A stretch of 11,248 nt of DNA from an uncultured Clostridia bacterium (GTDB lineage: Bacteria > Bacillota > Clostridia > Oscillospirales > Acutalibacteraceae): NCBI GenBank assembly GCA_946006915.1, contig CAMFZK010000025.1, forward strand, positions 1 through 11,248. Reading direction: 5' to 3'. Position 1 is the first letter of the stretch, and each line of letters begins with the position of its first letter. Under the pieces are notes generated by a model. That model searched no databases, had not been told where the DNA came from, and was given only the letters and a program-made list of their open reading frames with translations. Position numbers and translations under genes: made by a program. Positions 5,740-11,248 of this stretch are shown here, piece after piece.

Positions 5740-6342
5740 ATGATTGCATCTTTAAGAGGAAAGTTAATTTATACCGATAACACCGTTGCCATAGTTGAGT
5801 GCGGGGGAGTGGGTTTTAAGTGCTTTGTTACTAAAAACACCCTTTACAATTTGCCCCCTAAAAACAGTGAGGTGTTTTTACACACATATATGGTTGTGCG
5901 TGAAGATGCTATGGATTTGTACGGTTTTGAAAGTACAGAGGAACTTGATGCCTTTAAACTTATAACATCGGTAAACGGGGTTGGTGCTAAAATCGGTTTG
6001 GCATTGCTTTCGGAATTTACGGCAGCTCGGCTTATAATGCACATTGCAAACAACGACCCCAAACCCCTAACCGCCGCCAGCGGTGTGGGTATTAAACTTG
6101 CTCAAAGAATTGTGCTTGAACTTAAGGACAAGGTGGGCAGTTTAACTTCTGCCGAAATTTTTGAAACCCCGAATATCGGAAATGCTACCTATAATTCCAA
6201 CACTAAAGAGGCGGTTGCGGCTTTGGAAGCACTCGGATATTCTAAAACCGAGGCGGCTTCGGCTGTAGGCAAACTTGATATGTCACTTACCACCGAAGAA
6301 CTTATTAAACAGGCGTTAAAAACTCTCGCAAGGGGGATATAA
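5740..6342 (+). CDS. ruvA: Holliday junction branch migration protein RuvA
   Basis: RuvA binds four-way junctions as a tetramer and loads the RuvB motor. The product is 200 residues, the usual length. Domain I (about 1-63) is the OB fold, opening MIASLRGKLIY. Domain II carries two helix-hairpin-helix units, TSVNGVGAKIGLALL (76-90) and SGVGIKLAQRIVLELKDK (114-131). A variable linker follows, then domain III (about 155-198), the three-helix bundle that contacts RuvB, with the usual EALGYSKTEA and TEELIKQALK segments. The ATG at 5740 is three bases after the ruvC stop, with AAGGAGA inside the end of ruvC as its ribosome binding site, so the two are coupled. No irregularity is seen. Confidence 0.96.
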   Translation: MIASLRGKLIYTDNTVAIVECGGVGFKCFVTKNTLYNLPPKNSEVFLHTYMVVREDAMDLYGFESTEELDAFKLITSVNGVGAKIGLALLSEFTAARLIMHIANNDPKPLTAASGVGIKLAQRIVLELKDKVGSLTSAEIFETPNIGNATYNSNTKEAVAALEALGYSKTEAASAVGKLDMSLTTEELIKQALKTLARGI

Positions 6343-6345
6343 CAG

Positions 6346-7389
6346 ATGATAGAACAGGAAATGGATTTTGAAAACCGAATAGTATCGCCCGACTACAGTT
6401 TTTCCGAAGATGACGGTGAGCTGTCACTTCGTCCTAAAAGTTTGGACGAATACATCGGTCAGGATAAAGTAAAAGAAAATTTAAGTATATACATTAAGGC
6501 GGCTTTACAACGTAAAGAACCGCTTGACCACGTCTTGCTTTACGGCCCTCCCGGTCTTGGCAAAACCACCCTTTCGGGCATTATTGCAAAGGAAATGGGG
6601 GTTAATTTGCGTGTAACTTCCGGTCCTGCAATAGAAAAACAGGGCGATTTAGTGGCAATACTGACTTCGCTTAACGAGGGGGACGTGTTGTTTATTGACG
6701 AAATACACCGTCTTCCCCGTAATGTAGAGGAAATTTTATACCCCGCTATGGAAGATTTCTCGCTTGATATTATTTTGGGTAAAGGTCCGTCCGCACGCTC
6801 TATTCGGCTTGATGTTCCTAAATTTACTTTGGTCGGCGCTACCACCCGTTCGGGGCAGTTAACCGCCCCTTTGCGTGACCGTTTCGGCGTGCTTTTACGG
6901 CTTGAGTTATACACCCCCGAACAGTTAGCACAAATTGTTACCCGTTCTGCCGGAATATTAGGCATTGAAACCGAGTATGACGGCGCTTTGGAAATTGCAT
7001 CACGTTCCCGTGGGACACCCCGTATCGCCAACCGTTTACTTCGCCGTGTGCGGGATATTGCCCAAATTCAGTATGACGGTGTTATTACCGAAAAAACGGC
7101 ACGTGCGGCGCTTTCACGTTTTGAAATTGACGAATTGGGACTGGACGATTTTGACCGCAAAATGCTTTCCACCATTATTACAAATTATTCGGGCGGCCCT
7201 GTGGGACTTGATACTTTGGCGGCGGCTATGGGGGAAGAAGCGGTTACTATTGAGGACGTTTACGAACCCTATTTAATGCAAATCGGCTTTTTAACCCGAA
7301 CTGCAAGGGGCAGGTGCGTTACTAAATTGGCTTATGACCACCTTTCTATTCCTATGTCGGGCAATAATTCCCAACAATCTATTTTTTAA
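6346..7389 (+). CDS. ruvB: Holliday junction branch migration ATPase RuvB
   Basis: RuvB is the hexameric AAA+ motor that pumps DNA through the RuvA-bound junction. The 347-residue product is of normal length. After a short acidic N-terminus comes LRPKSLDEYIGQ (28-39), then Walker A GPPGLGKTT (67-75), Walker B LFIDEIHRL (115-123), sensor 1 VGATTRSG (163-170), the arginine-finger region LRDRFG (176-181) and sensor 2 GTPRIANRLLRR (223-234). The C-terminal winged helix (about 260-335) contains GGPVGLDTLAAAMGEE and IGFLTRTARGR. The ATG at 6346 lies three bases after ruvA with AGGGGGA eight bases upstream. It is the third member of the resolvasome set and the next gene follows after 14 bases with no terminator. 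Confidence 0.97.
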   Translation: MIEQEMDFENRIVSPDYSFSEDDGELSLRPKSLDEYIGQDKVKENLSIYIKAALQRKEPLDHVLLYGPPGLGKTTLSGIIAKEMGVNLRVTSGPAIEKQGDLVAILTSLNEGDVLFIDEIHRLPRNVEEILYPAMEDFSLDIILGKGPSARSIRLDVPKFTLVGATTRSGQLTAPLRDRFGVLLRLELYTPEQLAQIVTRSAGILGIETEYDGALEIASRSRGTPRIANRLLRRVRDIAQIQYDGVITEKTARAALSRFEIDELGLDDFDRKMLSTIITNYSGGPVGLDTLAAAMGEEAVTIEDVYEPYLMQIGFLTRTARGRCVTKLAYDHLSIPMSGNNSQQSIF

Positions 7390-7403
7390 AAAGGAACTAT
7401 AAA

Positions 7404-8267
7404 ATGAGAACTGTTGAAGGTTTTAGTGATTATGAACTGATAGACGCCGACTCGGGCGAACGGCTTGAGAGGTGGGGGAACATTATTCTAATCCGTCCCG
7501 ACCCGCAGGTTATTTGGTCGGGCAAACGTACCGATAAGCGCTGGTACAACGCAAATGCAATTTACCACCGTTCCAATTCGGGCGGGGGATATTGGGAAAA
7601 ACTTAAAAGCGTACCCGATGTTTGGAGCATTTGCTATGACGATTTAACCTTTAGATTAAAACCTATGGGATTTAAACACACAGGTCTTTTCCCTGAACAG
7701 GCGGTTAATTGGCGGCTTGCTAAAGAGTTAATCGAAAAAGAAAACCGTGAAATTTCGGTACTTAATTTGTTTGCATATACAGGCGGTGCTACGGTTGCCT
7801 GCCTTTCGGCGGGGGCTAACGTTACCCACGTGGACGCTTCAAAAGGTATGGTACAGTGGGCAAAGGAAAATGCTGCGGCAAGCGGTGTTGCCGACCGTAA
7901 TGTCCGTTGGCTTGTGGACGATTGTTTAAAATTTGTTAAACGTGAAATAAGGCGGGGTAAAAAGTACGATGCTATTATTATGGATCCGCCGTCCTACGGC
8001 AGAGGACCGGGCGGCGAAGTTTGGAAACTTGAACAGCAACTTACCGAACTTTTAACCGAAACGGGCAAACTGCTTTCGGATGATGCTTTGTTCTTCTTTT
8101 TAAACTCTTATACCGGCGGTCTTTCACCCACAATACTTAACTATATGGTAAAACAGTATGTGGTAAAAAACCGCAAAGGCGAAGTTTATACCGATGAAAT
8201 AGGTTTACCTATAACCGAAAAAGGCATTAGTATGCCTTGCGGAAATACAACAATTTGGATTAAGTGA
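7404..8267 (+). CDS. Class I SAM-dependent methyltransferase of the RlmI/RlmK-like group (probable RNA methyltransferase)
   Basis: This 287-residue protein is a Rossmann-fold methyltransferase. The catalytic half shows motif I NLFAYTGGATVACLSAGA (121-138) for SAM binding, Asp144 in VDASKGMVQWAKEN as the acidic residue after strand 2, Asp172-Asp173 in the next motif, and DPPSYGRG (194-201) as motif IV. The N-terminal part (about 1-100), including WGNIILIRPDPQVIW and GLFPEQAVNW (94-103), resembles the region just before the methyltransferase domain in the RlmI family. No PUA domain precedes it, unlike E. coli RlmI. By family the target is probably rRNA, but base and position are unknown. AAGGAA lies seven bases before the ATG. 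It sits between ruvB (14 bases) and ecfA1 (one base), so it is likely co-transcribed with both. The fold is certain; the substrate is not. Confidence 0.82.
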   Translation: MRTVEGFSDYELIDADSGERLERWGNIILIRPDPQVIWSGKRTDKRWYNANAIYHRSNSGGGYWEKLKSVPDVWSICYDDLTFRLKPMGFKHTGLFPEQAVNWRLAKELIEKENREISVLNLFAYTGGATVACLSAGANVTHVDASKGMVQWAKENAAASGVADRNVRWLVDDCLKFVKREIRRGKKYDAIIMDPPSYGRGPGGEVWKLEQQLTELLTETGKLLSDDALFFFLNSYTGGLSPTILNYMVKQYVVKNRKGEVYTDEIGLPITEKGISMPCGNTTIWIK

Positions 8268-8268
8268 A

Positions 8269-9123
8269 ATGGATAATATAATTGAATTAAAAAATGTCAG
8301 TTACGAATACAGTAATGCGGACGAAGAAGATATTGCCTATACAGCGGTAAGCAATCTTTCTTTAAACATAGAAAGAGGAAGTTTTACCGTAATTTTGGGG
8401 CATAACGGGTCGGGGAAATCCACCCTTGCCAAAATGCTTAACGGACTTTATAAACCCACAAAGGGTGACGTTTTGGTGGATGGAATAAACACCAAAACCG
8501 AAGAAACCGAAATAGAAGTAAAACGCAAGGTGGGTATGGTTTTTCAAAACCCCGATAATCAGTTAATTTCTTCCATTGTTGAAGAAGACGTGGCTTTCGG
8601 TCCTGAAAATTTAGGTTTAGACCCAAAAGAAATAAGAAAGCGTGTCGACGAATCGCTTAAAGCGGTGGGAATGTACGAATTTAAAAATTCAACCCCTCAT
8701 CATTTGTCGGGCGGTCAAAAACAGCGTATTGCCATTGCGGGTATGATAGCACTCCGTCCCGACTGTTTGATTTTAGACGAGCCGACGGCAATGCTTGACC
8801 CAAAGGGACGAGCCGAAATAGTTGATACCGTAATGAAACTTAACAAGGAAAAAGGCATAACGGTGGTTTTAATTACCCACTATATGGAAGAAGCCGAAAA
8901 TGCCGACAGGGTGATTGTTATGAACGACGGTGTTATTATAGCCGACGGTACACCCAAAGAAATTTTTAAAAATGTTGAAATGTTAAAGGACGTTGGGTTG
9001 GACGTTCCCCAAACCACCGAACTTTTATACGCACTTAATAAAAACGGAATGGCAGTTCCTACTAATGTTTTATCGGTAGAGGAAACTGCACAGGTTATTG
9101 CAAATTATTTGGAGGAAAAATAG
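8269..9123 (+). CDS. ecfA1: Energy-coupling factor transporter ATPase EcfA1
   Basis: This is one of two ATPases of a group II ECF module that powers uptake of vitamins or transition metals through exchangeable S components. The product is 284 residues. Walker A is GHNGSGKST (44-52) and the Q-loop Gln93 lies in VFQNPDNQLISS, the characteristic EcfA1 form. The signature LSGGQKQR is at 146-153, Walker B LILDEPTAMLDP at 167-178 and the switch histidine at His204. The C-terminal stretch with LLYALNKNG and a final helix is the EcfA tail. The ATG at 8269 comes one base after the methyltransferase stop, with only a weak GGATTAAGTGA-like site, so translation probably depends on coupling to the gene before it. 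It abuts ecfA2 directly. Confidence 0.94.
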   Translation: MDNIIELKNVSYEYSNADEEDIAYTAVSNLSLNIERGSFTVILGHNGSGKSTLAKMLNGLYKPTKGDVLVDGINTKTEETEIEVKRKVGMVFQNPDNQLISSIVEEDVAFGPENLGLDPKEIRKRVDESLKAVGMYEFKNSTPHHLSGGQKQRIAIAGMIALRPDCLILDEPTAMLDPKGRAEIVDTVMKLNKEKGITVVLITHYMEEAENADRVIVMNDGVIIADGTPKEIFKNVEMLKDVGLDVPQTTELLYALNKNGMAVPTNVLSVEETAQVIANYLEEK

Positions 9124-9987
9124 TTGTCAGTTTTAGAGGTTAAGAACCTGACTCATTGTTACGGCGGAAATACACCTTTTATCAACGATGCGGTAAGTGA
9201 CGTTAGTTTTACCGTGGAATCGGGTGAGATTATAGGTATTATCGGTCATACAGGTTCGGGAAAATCCACACTTGTGTCGCACCTAAACGGGCTGTTAAAA
9301 CCCACCGACGGCACGGTTTTAATAGAGGAAAAAGACATTTGGGAAAACCCAAAAGAAATACGCAAAATCCGTTCTAAAGTAGGGTTGGTTTTTCAGTATC
9401 CCGAATACCAACTTTTTGAAGAAACTGTTTTTGACGATATTGCTTTCGGTCCTAAAAATATGGGGCTTTCGGGCGATGAACTAAAAAAACGGGTAACCGA
9501 AATTTGCGAAATTATAGGGATAAAACCCGAATATTTGGAAAAATCTCCCTTTGATTTATCGGGCGGGGAAAAACGCAGGGTTGCCATTGCGGGTGTAATG
9601 GCAATGCGTCCGCAAATTATTGTGTTTGACGAGCCAATCGCCGGTTTAGACCCAAAAGGCAGGCAGGATATTATGAAAATTATATCCGAATACCGAAAAG
9701 CAACCGGTGCTACGGTAATAATAATTTCCCACAGTATGGAAGATATGGCAATGTTTACCGATAAACTGCTTGTTATGAGCCGTGGTAAACTTGTTATCTT
9801 TGATAAAACCGAAAATGTATTTAAAAATGGGAAGGAACTCCAAAAAATCGGTCTTAATGTTCCTATTGTTACAAGGGTTTTTTATAAGTTAAAGGAAATG
9901 GGAATAGATGTCCCGCTTGACGTTTTTACGGTGGAAAAAGCGGTAGAGGTATTAAAAAACGCAAAGGCAGGTGACCGAAATGCTTAA
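9124..9987 (+). CDS. ecfA2: Energy-coupling factor transporter ATPase EcfA2
   Basis: This is the second ATPase of the ECF module and forms a heterodimer with EcfA1. The product is 287 residues. Walker A is GHTGSGKST (41-49) and the Q-loop is VFQYPEYQLFEETV (89-102), whose YPEYQLFE form distinguishes EcfA2 from EcfA1. The signature is LSGGEKRR (145-152), Walker B IIVFDEPIAGLDP (165-177) and the switch histidine His203 in ISHSMEDM. The start is a TTG immediately after the ecfA1 TAG, with GGAGG eight bases upstream inside ecfA1. The zero-base junction and strong site suggest balanced synthesis of the two ATPases. The 3' end overlaps ecfT by eight bases. Confidence 0.94.
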   Translation: MSVLEVKNLTHCYGGNTPFINDAVSDVSFTVESGEIIGIIGHTGSGKSTLVSHLNGLLKPTDGTVLIEEKDIWENPKEIRKIRSKVGLVFQYPEYQLFEETVFDDIAFGPKNMGLSGDELKKRVTEICEIIGIKPEYLEKSPFDLSGGEKRRVAIAGVMAMRPQIIVFDEPIAGLDPKGRQDIMKIISEYRKATGATVIIISHSMEDMAMFTDKLLVMSRGKLVIFDKTENVFKNGKELQKIGLNVPIVTRVFYKLKEMGIDVPLDVFTVEKAVEVLKNAKAGDRNA

Positions 9988-10789
9988 GGATATAACTTTC
10001 GGTCAGTACTATTCGGCAAATTCGCCTATACACCGTGCCGACCCGAGAATGAAAATTGTTTTGCTTATTACCGCTATTGTTTTTATTTTCCTTTCTAAAA
10101 ATATGTATGCGCTTTTGTTTTCCTGCGTATTCGTGTTGGCGGTTTTGCTTATTTCAAAAGTACCCTTTAAAATTTATTTAAAAAACTTAAAAGCCATTTT
10201 ACCCATACTAATTTTTACCGCCATTATAAATATGTTTTACAGTGACGGTACGGCAAATAAACTCTTCAGCATTTGGAAATTAACCGTAACCGATGCAGGC
10301 CTTTACCGAGCGGTGTTTATGGCAACCAGAATTATTTTGCTCATTTTCATAAGTTCGGTATTAACCTATACCACAACACCTAACGATTTGACCGATGCTT
10401 TGGAAAAACTTTTATCTCCGCTTAAATACATCGGTCTTAAAACGGCGGTTCATACTTTGGCTATGATGATGACAATAGCACTTCGATTTATACCCACCCT
10501 GGTAGAGGAAGCCGAAAAAATTATGAACGCCCAAAAGGCAAGGGGTGCGGATTTTGAAAACGGAAGTCTTAAAGACAGGGCAAAAGCGTTAATACCCATT
10601 TTAATTCCGCTTTTAATATCTTCGGTAAGACGTGCTTACGAACTTGCCGAAGCAATGGAATGCCGTTGTTACAACGGGGGCGAGGGTAAAACCCGTATGA
10701 AACAGTTACGGCTGAAACCAATGGATTATGTAATCTGTTTTATAACGGTGCTTTTTTGCGTTGGAATTATTTTAATTAACCTAATTTAA
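9980..10789 (+). CDS. ecfT: Energy-coupling factor transporter transmembrane protein EcfT
   Basis: EcfT is the membrane scaffold that links the EcfA1-EcfA2 dimer to interchangeable S components. The protein is 269 residues and begins MLKDITFGQYY, followed by PIHRADPRMKI, the standard EcfT opening. Hydrophobic segments lie at about 25-40, 42-60, 70-87, 108-130 and 249-269. The long coupling helices carry the two ATPase-docking motifs, QKARGADF (185-192) and AMECRCYNGGEGKTRM (225-240). In the second, the common ARG triplet reads CRC. I chose the ATG at 9980: AGGTGA lies five bases upstream. A GTG at 9971 would overlap that site and add three residues. The eight-base overlap with ecfA2 indicates coupling. 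No S component gene is in the window. Confidence 0.93.
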   Translation: MLKDITFGQYYSANSPIHRADPRMKIVLLITAIVFIFLSKNMYALLFSCVFVLAVLLISKVPFKIYLKNLKAILPILIFTAIINMFYSDGTANKLFSIWKLTVTDAGLYRAVFMATRIILLIFISSVLTYTTTPNDLTDALEKLLSPLKYIGLKTAVHTLAMMMTIALRFIPTLVEEAEKIMNAQKARGADFENGSLKDRAKALIPILIPLLISSVRRAYELAEAMECRCYNGGEGKTRMKQLRLKPMDYVICFITVLFCVGIILINLI

Positions 10790-10802
10790 AGGCGGTGCTT
10801 TT

Positions 10803-11248
10803 GTGAAAAGGGTTTTGCTTACAATCGGGTATGACGGCACAAACTACCACGGTTGGCAGGTGCAAAAAAATGCCGTAACGGTGCAACAGGTTTTGTGTGA
10901 AAGTTTAGAAAAAATGTTAGGCACCCCTCACGATGCAGTGGGAACTTCCCGTACCGATGCGGGGGTTCACGCAAGGGAATTTACCTGCCATATAGACTGT
11001 GACGAAAATATCCCCGAAACCGCTTTCGTAAGGGGACTCAATTCACTTTTACCGCCTGATATTGCGGTAAAAACGTGCATAGAAGTCCCGAAAAATTTCC
11101 ACGCAAGATACAACGCAAAGGGCAAAACTTACAGTTATTACATTTTTAACAGCAGGGTAAAAGACCCATTTAAATCACGCTATTCCTGGCAAATTGAAAG
11201 ACCGCTTAATGCCCGAATAATGAATGAATTTGCGAGTAGAATTATCGG
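10803..11248 (+). CDS. truA: tRNA pseudouridine synthase A, N-terminal part (runs off the window)
   Basis: TruA isomerises uridines 38-40 of the tRNA anticodon stem-loop to pseudouridine. The frame is open for 148 codons from the GTG at 10803 to the window edge. It opens VKRVLLTIGYDGTNYHGWQVQ, typical of the family. The catalytic aspartate is Asp52 in SRTDAGVHA (49-57), equivalent to E. coli Asp60. NSLLPPDIAV (about 85-94) and FHARYNAKGKTYSYYI (103-118) are further conserved blocks. AAAGGCGGTG lies five bases before the GTG, and the gene follows ecfT after 13 bases. The ecfA1-ecfA2-ecfT-truA order is widely conserved in Bacillota. The last part of the enzyme, including its C-terminal half, is not visible. 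Confidence 0.95.
   Translation, partial: MKRVLLTIGYDGTNYHGWQVQKNAVTVQQVLCESLEKMLGTPHDAVGTSRTDAGVHAREFTCHIDCDENIPETAFVRGLNSLLPPDIAVKTCIEVPKNFHARYNAKGKTYSYYIFNSRVKDPFKSRYSWQIERPLNARIMNEFASRII

Noticed and set aside
6540..7031. Long antisense open frame inside ruvB, and similar long frames opposite or within other genes (for example 5092-5709 minus and 2459-2833 plus)
   Set aside because: These lie fully or largely within genes with clear family motifs, have no ribosome binding sites or recognisable domains, and have compositions expected from reading a coding strand out of frame.
1..11248. Mobile elements, CRISPR arrays, tRNA or rRNA genes, and horizontally acquired defence genes
   Set aside because: No transposase, integrase, regularly spaced repeats, tRNA-like or rRNA sequence was seen. 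All coding content belongs to conserved housekeeping or transport families, and base composition appears even across the genes.

Overview
The window reads as chromosomal DNA of a low-to-mid-GC Gram-positive bacterium, most likely Bacillota class Clostridia and perhaps Oscillospirales. The reasons are strong GGAGG-type ribosome binding sites, near-consensus sigma-A promoters, GTG and TTG starts, a lipoprotein-type PotD, and a two-ATPase group II ECF module linked to truA. That placement is inferred from style and gene content; no marker gene was compared. No mobile element, phage gene, CRISPR array, tRNA or rRNA is visible.

Layout. (1) Bases 1-905, plus strand: the last codons of proA followed by complete proC, the final steps of proline synthesis. 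A bidirectional hairpin terminator (924-953) closes this unit and also the convergent pot unit. (2) Bases 958-4822, minus strand: a complete potA-potB-potC-potD operon for a spermidine/putrescine-type ABC importer, with tight translational coupling between genes. (3) Bases 4823-5250: a non-coding divergent control region. It carries a good promoter facing each way and a leader of about 255 nt in front of potA. (4) Bases 5251-11248, plus strand: one tightly packed run ruvC-ruvA-ruvB, a class I SAM-dependent methyltransferase, ecfA1-ecfA2-ecfT and the first half of truA. No terminator is visible between any of these genes, so they may be one transcript.

How the genes work together. ProA and ProC convert glutamyl phosphate to proline. 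PotD captures polyamine outside the membrane, PotB and PotC form the channel, and PotA hydrolyses ATP. RuvA and RuvB drive Holliday-junction branch migration and RuvC cuts the junction. EcfA1, EcfA2 and EcfT form the shared energising module for vitamin or metal uptake; no substrate-binding S component is present here. TruA makes pseudouridine in the tRNA anticodon arm.

The most interesting signal is the potA leader RNA. A segment at 4955-4965 is perfectly complementary over 11 bases to 4834-4844, which contains the potA Shine-Dalgarno sequence. Local hairpins on both sides would compete with that pairing, and an upstream structured domain is closed by a 9-bp helix. This is the layout of a translational riboswitch or other RNA switch controlling polyamine uptake. 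It matches no RNA family I can recognise. Everything else looks like ordinary conserved housekeeping content, although the attachment of the ecf-truA block to ruvCAB rather than to a ribosomal-protein operon is worth noting.
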